DNA of 64,000 nucleotides, from contig CALHOU010000099.1 of assembly GCA_938035945.1 (NCBI GenBank), forward strand, positions 1 through 64,000, in the 5' to 3' direction. The notes below the pieces were generated by a model, which was not told the origin of the DNA, did not search any database, and saw nothing but the letters and a program-made list of their open reading frames with translations. Each line of letters opens with the position of its first letter. Position 1 is the first letter of the stretch. Origin of the DNA: an uncultured Granulosicoccaceae bacterium (GTDB taxonomy: Bacteria > Pseudomonadota > Gammaproteobacteria > Granulosicoccales > Granulosicoccaceae). Below are positions 55,396-64,000 of this stretch, piece by piece. Position numbers and translations under genes: made by a program.

Positions 55396-57170
55396 ACCAG
55401 CAAATAGCTGATCTACTTGCGCGCTACGCTCGAGCAATCGCTGGTGATTCTCAACCCAGCGATGAGCTTGTAGATAGTTACAACACACTACGCTTAGCCG
55501 ACGCAGCCCTCGACAAGCAACGGCTAAATCGTGCGCACCCAGATCATCCGCTTCAAGTTGTGATCCTAGGTCCAACCCAAGCCGGTAAGAGCACCCTGTG
55601 CAACTTACTTCTCGACACCAACGCTGCAGGAATTAGCGCCTTGGCTGGCTATACCGTCCATGCACAGGGCTTTGCAAGTAATGTGAACGAGTCCGCCTTA
55701 GAACCACTTGAAGATTTAATGAGTCCATTAACGCGTGTTTCATTGAATCATTTGAATGCACAGATGCTCGATCACTATGTACTCGAATCAGTCATAGCTG
55801 GCCCGAACGCATTGGTAAGCCAAGGTGTAGTTTGGGATTCACCCGACTTCGACTCTATCGAATCCGGTGGGTATCGTGGTGCCGTTTTACAAGCCGTTGC
55901 CATGGCTGATGTACTGATTCTGATGGTCAGTAAGGATAAATACGCAGATAAAAGCGTTTGGGATATGCTGCAATTGGTGGGTCGCTTAGGCAAGCCACTG
56001 TTTGTGTGCATCAATAAGCTTGACGATCAAGATAAAGACACTGTCATTAGATCGTTTCAGCAGCGCCATCTAGAACAATTCAATAGCGAAGCACCCGACA
56101 TCATCGCCCTACCCTTCATACGCAATACCGATGCGAGTGCGTCTGATTCGGGCCATCAAATGGCAACGGATTACACCATTTCGATTGATCCAACTACGCG
56201 CGCAGCCTTCGCACAATTATTAGATAAAGTAAAAAGCCAAGTTGACCGCACGGGGCAAGATCAACACACGGACAACTACGTCAAACACCATTGGCCACAA
56301 TGGATGGAGCCATTGGAGCGCGAACAAAATGCGCTAAACAATTGGAACACCGCGGTTGAGGACGCCATAGCTGAGGCAAAAGAACGATATGCCACTCGCT
56401 ACTTAAACAACCCAGAAAAGTATGAGACGTTTAATAAAGCGATAGCCGAGTTACTTACGCTATTGGAAGTGCCTGGCCTTGCAGGTGCACTATCAAAAAC
56501 AAGAAACCTGGTCACATGGCCTGCACGCAAACTGTTTGGCATGGGTAAAAGCATCGCCCAACGCGATTCGCAACCGGCCGATCAGGAATTGGAAATTTTG
56601 GATCAAATCCTCGATCAAACGCTCACCAGCTTGCAAGGTCATGTATTAGTCGAACAACAAGAGGCAGATACAAACCAGGCTTATTGGCCAAGCTTGCAAG
56701 CCGCGTTGCTGGAACAAAAAACTGCGCTGCGCACGCGCTACAAAACACGTGCGCAAGAATTGCAAAACGAATTTGAACCCCGTATTGATGAAGCTGCTCA
56801 GCAACTCTACAGCCAACTGCAAGACCAACCGGCATTGCTAAACACACTGCGCGCAGCCCGCGTCACCACCGATGCAGCAGCGGTTGTATTAGCCGTAAAA
56901 TCAGGTGGGTTAGCGGCAGCCGATTTAGTTATAGCGCCAGCCATGTTGTCGCTAACCACGCTTCTAACAGAAAGCGCACTTGGTCAATATATGGAACGCT
57001 CCAAAAAACAATTAAAGCAAGAACAACAAGCGTTAATAGATGAACAGTTATTCGAACGAGAATTGGGTGATCGACTTAGCGCGCTTAGTGATGAGCTGAA
57101 CAACGAGCAACTACTGCTTGCAGGCTACGGACCACTACCTGAGCTATCGCGAAACAATTCATTAAGCTGA
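55392..57170 (+). CDS. Dynamin-like GTPase A
   Basis: A 592-residue GTPase. Walker A is [16 protein letters not shown] (Gly60-Ser67), G3 lies in [12 protein letters not shown] (DxPDF instead of DxxG), and G4 is INKLDD, so guanine specificity is likely. The rest is alpha-helical: [20 protein letters not shown], a hydrophobic patch near 490-520 ([26 protein letters not shown]) and a charged C-terminal coil. This fits a dynamin-like or bacterial membrane-associated GTPase. It starts inside the ubiA stop and its 3' end overlaps the convergent VWA gene by 46 bases. Role unknown; see GTPase B. Confidence 0.8.
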   Translation: MNQQIADLLARYARAIAGDSQPSDELVDSYNTLRLADAALDKQRLNRAHPDHPLQVVILGPTQAGKSTLCNLLLDTNAAGISALAGYTVHAQGFASNVNESALEPLEDLMSPLTRVSLNHLNAQMLDHYVLESVIAGPNALVSQGVVWDSPDFDSIESGGYRGAVLQAVAMADVLILMVSKDKYADKSVWDMLQLVGRLGKPLFVCINKLDDQDKDTVIRSFQQRHLEQFNSEAPDIIALPFIRNTDASASDSGHQMATDYTISIDPTTRAAFAQLLDKVKSQVDRTGQDQHTDNYVKHHWPQWMEPLEREQNALNNWNTAVEDAIAEAKERYATRYLNNPEKYETFNKAIAELLTLLEVPGLAGALSKTRNLVTWPARKLFGMGKSIAQRDSQPADQELEILDQILDQTLTSLQGHVLVEQQEADTNQAYWPSLQAALLEQKTALRTRYKTRAQELQNEFEPRIDEAAQQLYSQLQDQPALLNTLRAARVTTDAAAVVLAVKSGGLAAADLVIAPAMLSLTTLLTESALGQYMERSKKQLKQEQQALIDEQLFERELGDRLSALSDELNNEQLLLAGYGPLPELSRNNSLS

Positions 57171-58993
57171 GCCAACATCGCTCGACCTAATTTTTTCACA
57201 TCATAAATAGTTATTGACCGATCGTAATAAACAGACACATCATGGCCAATACCAATAGCCACCAATTCCACTTGACCGGTTTGCTTTATATCACCAATCA
57301 CTTTATGCAAATGGGCAACCAGATAATTTTCTGGATTGGCTGACATCGTACTGGTATCGATAGGCTCTCCATCCGAAATCATCATAATGATTTTGCGCTG
57401 TTCAGGTCGCTTAACAATACGCGAATGCGCCCACATTAACGCCTCACCATCAATGTTCTGTTTTAGGATGTCACCACGTAACATCAAGCCCAAACCCTTA
57501 CGCGCGGAACGATACGGCATGTCGGCCGCTTTATAGATAATATGCCGCAGAGCGTTTAAACGACCGGGATTTGTAACGCCACCGTTCTTTTGCCATTGCT
57601 CCACTGAAGATCCGCCATGCAATTCGGTGGTGGTAAATCCTAAAATTTCTACCGTAACACCACAACGTTCTAAGGTTTGCGCTAACAAATCTGCACACGA
57701 TGCGGCAATGGTGATGGGCTTGCCCAGCATTGACTTGGAATTATCGAGCAACAACGTAATACTTGTGTCTTTAAACTTCAATTCGCTTTCAGCTTTAAAC
57801 GACAATGCCGACAATGGCTGGGTTACAACTCGGGTTAAACGTGATGTATCCAAATGCCCTTCATCCAAGTCGAATATCCAGTGCCTACGTTGTTCAGCCA
57901 TAAGCAATCGTTGCAATCGACCCGACAAACGCCCAACCAGGGAAGAGTGTCTTTCAATTTGTTGATCAAGCTTGCCACGCAGCTCCGTCAGTTCTTCATC
58001 GCAGCTTAAGTCTATTGCGTGTACCACTTCATCGAAGTCGGTTGAGAACACAGCGTAGCCACCAAGGCCTTGCGTTTCAATGTCGCCGTTGGATTCAGAA
58101 GCACCCTCTACCGGTGCGTCTTTTTGATCTTGTGATAAGGCCTGACTATCAGCATCATCAGCCGCGCTTTGAATGGCTTCTTCCTGCCGCTCAAGCTCTT
58201 CCTTCATGACATCAGCAGCCGCTTGCTCCATCATAGCTTCTTGTTCTTGATCAGGTGCCTCGCTTTGCACCGATTCTTCTTCTGATGCGCCCTCTTGCAC
58301 ATCGATCGGCTTGGCAGTAGCGCCGTCGTCCTCGCTGTTTTTTGCAACCAGAGATTCGATATCCAGGGTTTGAATAAGATCTAATGCGAGCTGCGCAAAT
58401 TTTTGCTGATCTTCTTGCACGCCAGCTAACTGGGCGAAACCACCGGATAAGCGACTTTCTATATTGGCTCGCCAGTGATTAACCAATGCGCGTAATGATG
58501 TTTGTGTGGGCTCTCCGGTTAATGCTTCCTGAGTAAGACAGCCAAGCACTAAGGAGAGTTGGTCGATTCCGCTATAGGTTTTAATCGCAGCACTCGAATG
58601 CGATTGAGCTTGCAGCCATGCAAGATTTTTGGCCACACCTTTGTAAGTATTAGCGCCCAACGCTTCGCAGCGCGTGCGCTCTAGCGCATTGAACAGTTGC
58701 TGCTCGTGCCGGCCACCGGGTAGCAGCTGCTGATGCAGTTGCGCATCATGATGCGCCCCGAGCAAAGCAATGGTATCGCCCACGCCACGTAGCACAGCCT
58801 GCTGCAAGTGCTGTTCTGGGCTATCAACGACCGGTGCAACGACACCAAGCTGCATGGCCACACTTGAATCGCTTAGCTCAATATCAAGCATGGCATCACT
58901 GGCAATAGATCGCATGCAAGCCGCGTTAGACGTTCGAAATACGTCGACCGACTTATCGTCTTGTTGTTCAGTGTTTGCATTCACATCACGCAT
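57125..58993 (-). CDS. CobT-like VWA-domain protein
   Basis: A 622-residue protein resembling the CobT subunit of aerobic cobaltochelatase. Helical N-terminal domain (about 1-215), a very acidic Glu/Gln/Asp-rich middle (220-310), and a C-terminal VWA domain whose MIDAS is [11 protein letters not shown] (Asp417-Ser419-Ser421), with [11 protein letters not shown] and [15 protein letters not shown] as further VWA pieces. No cobN or cobS lies nearby, so a cobalamin role is not supported; similar CobT-like VWA proteins occur with unrelated partners. It lies between two GTPase genes and overlaps the first convergently. Confidence 0.85.
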   Translation of the reverse strand: MRDVNANTEQQDDKSVDVFRTSNAACMRSIASDAMLDIELSDSSVAMQLGVVAPVVDSPEQHLQQAVLRGVGDTIALLGAHHDAQLHQQLLPGGRHEQQLFNALERTRCEALGANTYKGVAKNLAWLQAQSHSSAAIKTYSGIDQLSLVLGCLTQEALTGEPTQTSLRALVNHWRANIESRLSGGFAQLAGVQEDQQKFAQLALDLIQTLDIESLVAKNSEDDGATAKPIDVQEGASEEESVQSEAPDQEQEAMMEQAAADVMKEELERQEEAIQSAADDADSQALSQDQKDAPVEGASESNGDIETQGLGGYAVFSTDFDEVVHAIDLSCDEELTELRGKLDQQIERHSSLVGRLSGRLQRLLMAEQRRHWIFDLDEGHLDTSRLTRVVTQPLSALSFKAESELKFKDTSITLLLDNSKSMLGKPITIAASCADLLAQTLERCGVTVEILGFTTTELHGGSSVEQWQKNGGVTNPGRLNALRHIIYKAADMPYRSARKGLGLMLRGDILKQNIDGEALMWAHSRIVKRPEQRKIIMMISDGEPIDTSTMSANPENYLVAHLHKVIGDIKQTGQVELVAIGIGHDVSVYYDRSITIYDVKKLGRAMLAQLNELFRDSSGSGP

Positions 58994-59058
58994 ACTTCTA
59001 TTATCCGTGTATCCTGACTAAATTGCTGCATCCCTTTTCACAACTGCAATAACGTACG

Positions 59059-60735
59059 ATGCCTGATCTGCTAAAACACCTGCAACAAGACTTGAAAAAC
59101 TGGGCCAATGAGGCGCACGACAAAGGCTGGTTAAACAAACGCGCAGCACACGCGATCGATGCCACTACCACTGCCACCCCCGGCTCCTTGTTCGACAAAC
59201 CCAATCGCCCATTGGTGGTTGGCTTCTTTGGTGGCACAGGTGTTGGTAAAAGCACGTTGATGAATCGTTTTGCTGGCGAGGCAGTTGCCCGCGCCAGTGC
59301 TGAGCGCCCTACTTCCAGGGAAATCACTTTGTACGTTCATGAATCGGTATCGGTTGCGAACCTACCGGATGAATTCCCGCTGCAACGTATGCGCACGCAA
59401 ACCCACCAGAACAATCAATACCGTTCCGTGCTGTGGATTGATATGCCTGATTTTGACAGCGTCGAACAATCCAACCGTGAATTGGTTGAGCACTGGCTCC
59501 CGCATATCGATGTGGTTATTTATGTGGTTAGCCCCGATCGTTATAAAGACGATCAGGGATGGCGATTGCTGCTCGATCATGGCACTCAACACGCGTGGTT
59601 ATTTGTGATCAACCATTGGGATAGAGGTGATGAACGTCAGCGTACTGATTTCGCAGCCATGCTGGCTGAGGCCGGGTTGAACAATCCGCATCTGTTCTGC
59701 ACCGACAGCAGCGACTCGACTAATAAAACCCGCGATGAGTTCGAACAGTTTCGTGAAACGGTCAATACGCTAGCCGATCAACAACTCATTGAACAATTGG
59801 AGTCGCGCGGCGTGGTACAACGAATCAAACAAATTCGCACGGTCACCGATGAATTGCGTGCGCAAATGAGCACACCTGAACAGCTGGCTGAGCTTAACCC
59901 TTTGTGGGAACACCATTGGCGCAATAGTACGAATGAAATAGAACAGTCGGTCGACTGGAAAGTGCCTACACTTGCCGCCCTTTACGCCGATCAAGAGCAA
60001 GGCTTGTTAAGTAGCTTTTATGCACGTATTCGCGGAAAAGAAGCTCTAGCACAAGAAACCATAGAGGCACGCGCAGGTGTGGATAACATGCTTGACGATG
60101 CTTTCTTTGATCGTATCGATGAATCGGTTGACGACTTTGCCCAACAAGCCACGAGTGCCGGAATTGCAATCACCGCAATACATGAACCTTTGAAGGCACT
60201 AAAACCTGAATGGCGTTCTCGCGCCAAAAGCGAGATGGAAAATGCGATACAACAATCCTTAGCACTGCCTGGAACAAAAACACAAAGATCCTTACACCGC
60301 TTTCTTGGTTGGCTATGTTGGTTGTTACCACTAGCAGCGATGGGTTGGATTGGTTACCGTGTCGTCAATGTGTTTAGACTTGGTGCTAATGACCCCGCTG
60401 CCTATTTGAGTGCAAACTTTGCCGTGCACAGCCTGTTATTGCTGGGCCTTGCCTGGTTAGTACCTACTTTTTTATATATCAAACTCAAACCATCCCGAGA
60501 AAAAGCCGCGGCGCGTGGTGTGCGCGCAGGCCTTGATCGAATCGCAAATGAAATCAGCCAACAAGTGCAAGGCAGCTTGGCGCAGCTAAGCCAAGATCGC
60601 TTAATGCGCGTTAATGAACTCGACTCGATTATGTCGTCTGGCGTGCAAATTGATGAAGGCCAGCTGCCCGAAGCATTGCAACGTATGCTGATTCAAGAAC
60701 CAGCAGTACTGCCCGTCATCAATGCCCAGTCATAG
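59059..60735 (+). CDS. Dynamin-like membrane GTPase B
   Basis: A 558-residue GTPase. Walker A GGTGVGKS (residues 58-65); G3 region WIDMPDFDSVEQSNRELVEH; G4-like VINHWDRGD in place of NKxD; a segment IDVVIYVVSPDRYKDDQGW between them. The middle is helical, and two hydrophobic stretches follow at about 415-440 (WLCWLLPLAAMGWIGY) and 455-475 (LLLLGLAWLVPTFLYI), so it is probably membrane-anchored. It shares the PDFDS motif with GTPase A, indicating a common ancestor. It is divergent from the VWA gene and convergent with comF. Confidence 0.82.
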   Translation: MPDLLKHLQQDLKNWANEAHDKGWLNKRAAHAIDATTTATPGSLFDKPNRPLVVGFFGGTGVGKSTLMNRFAGEAVARASAERPTSREITLYVHESVSVANLPDEFPLQRMRTQTHQNNQYRSVLWIDMPDFDSVEQSNRELVEHWLPHIDVVIYVVSPDRYKDDQGWRLLLDHGTQHAWLFVINHWDRGDERQRTDFAAMLAEAGLNNPHLFCTDSSDSTNKTRDEFEQFRETVNTLADQQLIEQLESRGVVQRIKQIRTVTDELRAQMSTPEQLAELNPLWEHHWRNSTNEIEQSVDWKVPTLAALYADQEQGLLSSFYARIRGKEALAQETIEARAGVDNMLDDAFFDRIDESVDDFAQQATSAGIAITAIHEPLKALKPEWRSRAKSEMENAIQQSLALPGTKTQRSLHRFLGWLCWLLPLAAMGWIGYRVVNVFRLGANDPAAYLSANFAVHSLLLLGLAWLVPTFLYIKLKPSREKAAARGVRAGLDRIANEISQQVQGSLAQLSQDRLMRVNELDSIMSSGVQIDEGQLPEALQRMLIQEPAVLPVINAQS

Positions 60736-60744
60736 CAATCGTCG

Positions 60745-61530
60745 CTAACCGGTTTTAACATCGTGCAATTTACCAGGCGTTCGCGCCAGCACCCACAACT
60801 GCACTTCTTCCACACCACTGTCCAACAACTCGGTGCTGAGCTCGCCTGCGGTCGCGCCCGTGGTCAACACATCATCAACAATGGCCACCCGACGTCCGCC
60901 TAAGCTTTCCTCGCAGCCAAACGCTCCGCGAATGCGCAAACCTCGCTCTGCACGCGAAAGTCCTACCAACGACTCCGTATCAAACCGTCGCATAGTCATG
61001 TCTGGCAATGATTCAATCCCGAGCGCCCGACCGCACCACTTGGCAATCTCGGCTGCATGGTTAAATCCACGTGATCGATAACGAGCCCTACTCAATGGAA
61101 CGGGTAATAGGCAATCCGGCAATTGGTCAATATTTATACGATTGCCGACCTCCTCTGCTAGCAGAGAACCCAATAAGCGACCAGTCGATAATTTTTCTTG
61201 GTACTTCAATCGATGAATTAAGCCATCGATGGGGAAATCGTAACGATATGGACAGATAATGCGCAGGATGCACGTCCGATGGTTGACGCAGTGTGCGCAG
61301 AGTTGTCGGTTATCATTGTCTGGCCAGTTAAAACCGCACCTCAAACACAGTGTTGAAGGCCCTTTTGGACCTGAACATTGACTGATCGTGGGTATATGGA
61401 CTCTGCAAAACTGACACAGATCGTACGCTGTGTTGGTTTTTTGGTGACAAAAACAACAAAATCGCGGCAATCGAGCTGAAAATCGACTCAACAGTTGCTG
61501 CAAATGGGGCCATCCGTGCCCGATTTCCAT
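60745..61530 (-). CDS. comF: ComF-family phosphoribosyltransferase-like protein
   Basis: A 261-residue ComF/GntX protein. An N-terminal zinc-ribbon region (RFCCFCHQKT, DLCQFC, LCLRCGF, LCAHC) precedes a phosphoribosyltransferase domain: RLKYQEKLSTGRLLGSLLA, PVPLSRARYRSRGFNHAAEIA and the PRPP loop VAIVDDVLTTGATAGE. ComF is needed for uptake of transforming DNA in several bacteria. Together with the minor pilins nearby, this fits but does not prove natural competence. It lies 10 bases from the GTPase B stop (convergent). Confidence 0.93.
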   Translation of the reverse strand: MEIGHGWPHLQQLLSRFSARLPRFCCFCHQKTNTAYDLCQFCRVHIPTISQCSGPKGPSTLCLRCGFNWPDNDNRQLCAHCVNHRTCILRIICPYRYDFPIDGLIHRLKYQEKLSTGRLLGSLLAEEVGNRINIDQLPDCLLPVPLSRARYRSRGFNHAAEIAKWCGRALGIESLPDMTMRRFDTESLVGLSRAERGLRIRGAFGCEESLGGRRVAIVDDVLTTGATAGELSTELLDSGVEEVQLWVLARTPGKLHDVKTG

Positions 61531-61866
61531 GGCTTTTCCTCTATTTTTCCTTCCTTTGACTGCAAGATAGCCTACACTTCATTCACGCAAAGCGCTTGTA
61601 TCCAATCTGGTCTTGTTGTATTTTTCACACACATATTGACCTGTTTGTGTTTACAATTCGTCTTACAGCAGCTATACAAGACAAAAATACAACAAGTTTC
61701 GGCCACCGATTCGGTATCCGAGACATGCGTGTCGATTGTCGGCAGCGGTGGGCGAGATCAGGTATCCGGTGGATGCAGCGTAACGTCGAGTGAATCAGCA
61801 ATAGCTGGTGAGCTCAAAGCAGGTCAGAATTAAATACGAAAATCTGTCAACTAGTGGGAGCTAGAG
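61531..61866. other. Intergenic region upstream of the second OmpA gene
   Basis: About 340 bases separating divergent comF and the OmpA gene. No coding potential is supported; the 112-aa plus-strand ORF of the track has no protein-like pattern. A promoter candidate is listed separately, which would leave a leader of about 180 bases. Confidence 0.5.
61650..61678 (+). promoter_or_regulatory. Candidate sigma-70 promoter of the OmpA gene
   Basis: TTTACA, a 17-base spacer, then TATACA: five of six and four of six consensus positions with the best spacing. Transcription would start near 61685. Confidence 0.4.
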
Positions 61867-62532
61867 ATGAATAAAAATGTCATAGTGGTCGGTTCAGTCG
61901 CAGCCTTGCTGTTGGGCAGCAGCGCCGTTTTTGCACACGAAAAAGCAATTGATGGTGATATTGCAATTGAAGGTGCAGCAGGTAATGGTCTAGCTACAGC
62001 TGGTGGTAACGCAATCCTTACCGGTTTAGGTGAGTGCCTGCAACTCGGTGGTTATTCCGAAGAAAACACAAACCTAGGTTGTGAAGGTAAGGACAGTGAG
62101 CCAGAGCCTGAGCCAGAGCCAACTGTAGAAGCAACACCAGAACCAGAGCCAGAGCCACCTAAAGAAATCGTATCTATTGCCACATTGGGTGGTAAAGCAC
62201 TATTTGATACGAATGCTGACACATTGAACGGTGAAGGTGAGCAAGCACTTGCTGATCTACTGGTTCAATTGGAGAAGTATCAAGAAATCACAGCCATGTA
62301 CGTAACAGGCCATACCGATAGCCGTGGTTCTGAAGCTTACAATCAGGCATTGTCAGAGCGTCGTGCTGCAACTGTTGCTGCATACCTCGAAGCTGCATAC
62401 CCAGACGTGAACGTAAGCTCACAGGGCATGGGTGAGTCAGTGCCTCGTGAAACAAACTCTACTGCGGAAGGCCGTCAAGCTAACCGTCGCGTAGAAGTTC
62501 AAGTTACAGCGAAAAGCGTAACTCAAAACTAA
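61867..62532 (+). CDS. OmpA-family outer-membrane protein with Glu-Pro repeat linker
   Basis: A 221-residue protein: signal peptide 1-23 (LLLGSSAVFA then HEKAIDG), a short N-terminal region with two cysteines, a linker of EP repeats (SEPEPEPEPTVEATPEPEPE, about 78-100), and an OmpA-like peptidoglycan-binding domain: TGHTDSRGSEAYNQALSERR and NRRVEVQV. The linker is reminiscent of the Pro-rich hinge between barrel and anchor in OprF/OmpA; no barrel is present here. GGGAGCTAGAG precedes the ATG. A terminator-like hairpin follows. Confidence 0.92.
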   Translation: MNKNVIVVGSVAALLLGSSAVFAHEKAIDGDIAIEGAAGNGLATAGGNAILTGLGECLQLGGYSEENTNLGCEGKDSEPEPEPEPTVEATPEPEPEPPKEIVSIATLGGKALFDTNADTLNGEGEQALADLLVQLEKYQEITAMYVTGHTDSRGSEAYNQALSERRAATVAAYLEAAYPDVNVSSQGMGESVPRETNSTAEGRQANRRVEVQVTAKSVTQN

Positions 62533-62540
62533 GTAGTATC

Positions 62541-62567
62541 CATCGGGGAGCATCACGCTCCCCGATG
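62541..62567 (+). terminator. Hairpin after the OmpA gene
   Basis: CATCGGGGAGC-ATCAC-GCTCCCCGATG, an 11-pair perfect stem, nine bases after the stop. The following T tract is weak (agtttgtagttcc), so it may mainly protect the 3' end. Confidence 0.7.
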
Positions 62568-62904
62568 AGTTTGTAGTTCCTCTCCTTGTAGTACCTCAGC
62601 AGTAACTTCCAAATAAATTTATAAACCCAATTGCGCGCACGCACATCAACAAGCTCAGACGCTACCACCCCGACTCATCCTCACACCACTTTTTATATTG
62701 CTTTATCCACAGAAGATCTCGCCATGTGGCCTGACCATCATCATCTATAGCGTTTGTTCAACCAAGCAAAATTGTGTCGCAGAATTCAGCATAAAACCAC
62801 TCTACAAGCCCAAAATATTCAGATGTTGCTTCGTAGTCTAATGTTTTTGTAGGCACAAATATCTATTCTGCCTTTCGTAAAAGGGAAGAACAGAAATTAT
62901 TCAA
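62568..62904. other. Gap between the OmpA gene and the AAA ATPase gene
   Basis: A low-complexity, AT-leaning stretch. It contains a stop-interrupted minus-strand reading frame (see the pseudogene entry) and the RBS of the ATPase gene; otherwise nothing was recognised. Confidence 0.5.
62662..62856 (-). pseudogene. Small gene remnant interrupted by an in-frame TGA
   Basis: From GTG 62856 the minus frame reads VPTKTLDYEATSEYFGLVEW and on to a TGA at 62760-62758, then continues in the same frame as TNAIDDDGQATWRDLLWIKQ until a TAG at 62662. Both halves are protein-like (charged, aromatic, no low-complexity), so a roughly 64-residue chain seems to have been broken by one stop. No family recognised. 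A selenocysteine reading is considered unlikely. Confidence 0.45.
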
Positions 62905-63651
62905 ATGGATACGCACTATTTATTACAGATGCAATTGCTGCGCGATAAGGTGGATTCATTTGATCGATACCCCTACTTGTTGCCGGTGATCAAAAACTTT
63001 GAGAGCATAAATTTTCATCCACAAGTTACCTTTATCGTCGGTGAAAACGGCTCTGGCAAATCAACCTTACTAGAGGCCGTTGCAAGCGCCTGGGGGTTTA
63101 ACCCTGAAGGTGGTACTCGTAATATTGAATTTTCCACAAGATCATCACACTCAGATCTTTGGCAAAACATTCGTTTATCCAGAAGTTTTCGACGACCGAA
63201 AGATGGTTTCTTTCTCAGAGCTGAGAGCTTTTATAACGTAGCCAGCCATATTGATGAATTAGATGAAGAACCGTTCGGTGGTCCACCAATAATTGATGCC
63301 TATGGCGGCACATCTTTACATCAACAATCTCATGGAGAATCTTTTTTCGCATTAATGATGAATAGATTCAGCGGTAAAGGCCTCTACATATTAGACGAGC
63401 CCGAGGCAGCGTTGTCACCAACACGACAAATGGCCATGGTTTCCCGTATAAGCGACCTTACTAAAGATGACTCTCAATTTATTGTTGCTACGCACTCGCC
63501 CATATTAATGTCATTTCCTAACGCCGAGAATTACGAAAAAGATGATGGGCGACTTAAATCTGTCGACTATGAAGAGACTGAACATTATCAAGTTACGAAA
63601 GATTATTTATGTAACTATCAAAGCTATTTGAAAACACTAATTGAAGACTAA
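62905..63651 (+). CDS. ABC/SMC-type AAA ATPase
   Basis: A 248-residue single-domain ATPase with Walker A FIVGENGSGKSTLLEAV, a signature-like SHGESFFALM, Walker B GLYILDEPEAALSP and a switch region FIVATHSPILMSF. This is the 'AAA_21/RecF-like' type seen as stand-alone ATPases in phage-resistance, retron and other mobile systems as well as in ordinary genomes. The N-terminal part is complete; no nuclease or membrane domain is fused. Neighbours are a broken ORF and a small ribbon-helix-helix ORF on the other strand. Function unknown. Confidence 0.85.
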   Translation: MDTHYLLQMQLLRDKVDSFDRYPYLLPVIKNFESINFHPQVTFIVGENGSGKSTLLEAVASAWGFNPEGGTRNIEFSTRSSHSDLWQNIRLSRSFRRPKDGFFLRAESFYNVASHIDELDEEPFGGPPIIDAYGGTSLHQQSHGESFFALMMNRFSGKGLYILDEPEAALSPTRQMAMVSRISDLTKDDSQFIVATHSPILMSFPNAENYEKDDGRLKSVDYEETEHYQVTKDYLCNYQSYLKTLIED

Positions 63652-63662
63652 GGAATTCTGCG

Positions 63663-63809
63663 TTATAACGAAAGGAACACTTTGTCAACAAACTCAGTAA
63701 GAGCTTCATAGATGACCCAGGCTTTTGAGCGCCTTAACCTTGCCGCTGTCTGTTCTGTTTCTAGTTGTTCTTGTAATTTATTTGCTAGTTGGACATTGAT
63801 CACACCCAT
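63663..63809 (-). CDS. 48-aa ribbon-helix-helix (CopG-like) protein, not in the ORF track
   Basis: GVINVQLANKLQEQLETEQ, then RLRRSKAWVIYEALTEFVDKV: a beta strand followed by two amphipathic helices, the pattern of RHH repressors and antitoxins. It begins at ATG 63809 and ends 11 bases from the stop of the convergent ATPase gene. A toxin partner would be expected downstream or upstream; none is recognisable in the window, so it is orphan here. Confidence 0.6.
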   Translation of the reverse strand: MGVINVQLANKLQEQLETEQTAARLRRSKAWVIYEALTEFVDKVFLSL

Positions 63810-63898
63810 TTCGGCCAAATTGAATTAAAGCCACCGAACTAATACTCACAACCTTGTCTAAACCCTAATGAATCGGCTTTTTTGGAAAATGCGCCACC

Positions 63899-64000
63899 AT
63901 GATCAAAATCCTGACCATTGCCTCCACACTGCTGTTCAGCAGCAGCCTTTTTGCCCTCTCCGAAGGCTTTCTTCCCAAAGGTGAGTTCCCAAAGACCGAC
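63899..64000 (+). CDS. Secreted protein, truncated by the window end
   Basis: ATG 63899 opens a frame that runs to the last base (34 codons): IKILTIASTLLFSSSLFALSEG is a typical signal peptide, followed by FLPKGEFPKTD. The protein continues beyond the window; no domain can be assigned. Confidence 0.6.
   Translation, partial: MIKILTIASTLLFSSSLFALSEGFLPKGEFPKTD

Noticed and set aside
57125-58993. Cobalamin biosynthesis role for the CobT-like gene
   Set aside because: No cobN, cobS or other corrin genes are near, and only the VWA part is clearly similar.
61495-61833. 112-aa plus-strand ORF upstream of ompA
   Set aside because: It overlaps the comF start and promoter region, and its composition is not protein-like.
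62758-62760. TGA as a selenocysteine codon
   Set aside because: No SECIS-like hairpin was noticed right after it and no selenoprotein family matches; decay is simpler.

Overview
The window looks like a chromosomal segment of a free-living, probably marine, gammaproteobacterium. The evidence is a type IV minor pilin operon, YbiT, NudC, UbiA and glutathione reductase of proteobacterial type, an AmtB/GlnK pair with an NtrC-type palindrome, glucan-active enzymes (GH16, GH31), and a GlyGly-CTERM-like tail on a secreted protein. Nothing seen fixes the genus. GC looks moderate by eye. No rRNA, tRNA, CRISPR array, prophage or intact insertion sequence was recognised.

Layout. 1-3.9 kb is an accessory-looking block of short unrelated genes (GNAT, ASCH-like, VOC, cupin, membrane protein, lipoprotein). 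It carries a 63-bp direct repeat in two copies, a deleted relic of that repeat, and a frame-broken gene remnant. 3.9-12.7 kb holds housekeeping and metabolic genes: OmpA lipoprotein, class II aldolase, ketopantoate reductase, SLC13 transporter, a zinc-ligand-lacking desuccinylase homologue, a TerB-like protein, GT2, DUF6164 and AcuI/YhdH. 13-20.9 kb has a secreted GH16 glucanase, a lipoprotein with a zinc-peptidase signature, an HNH nuclease, an exostosin-like protein, an ABC exporter and a LysR regulator. 20.9-28 kb has amtB-glnK, an M48 peptidase, and a DUF349 protein directly followed by an EAL phosphodiesterase with a CZB-like tail. 28-38 kb has a galactose-oxidase-like surface protein, the MoxR-DUF58-TgpA operon, and an enolase-superfamily enzyme beside a GH31 glucosidase. 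38-50 kb has NudC, a YbjQ-YbjQ-M48 operon, a four-gene radical-SAM operon, a CoA pyrophosphatase, a MalY-type lyase, dodecin, an EamA transporter, a CAP lipoprotein and YbiT. 50-53 kb is the minor pilin operon (fimT-pilV-pilW-pilX-pilE) without pilY1. 53-61.5 kb has gor, ubiA, two dynamin-like GTPases bracketing a CobT-like VWA protein, and comF. 61.5-64 kb has an OmpA protein, an ABC-type ATPase, a small ribbon-helix-helix ORF, a stop-interrupted remnant and a truncated secreted protein.

The most promising under-described units are: (i) the MTAN-like nucleosidase, SplB-like radical SAM, SDR and 58-aa CxxC protein operon (40784-43488), in which the nucleosidase could remove the 5'-deoxyadenosine made by the radical SAM enzyme; (ii) the GTPase / VWA / GTPase cluster (55392-60735); (iii) the DUF349-EAL-CZB pair; and (iv) a structured, terminator-bearing leader preceded by a CRP/Vfr-like site upstream of the pilin operon. 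Small genes missing from the ORF track were added at 43312-43488, 63663-63809 and 63899-64000, with interrupted remnants at 3443-3729 and 62662-62856.
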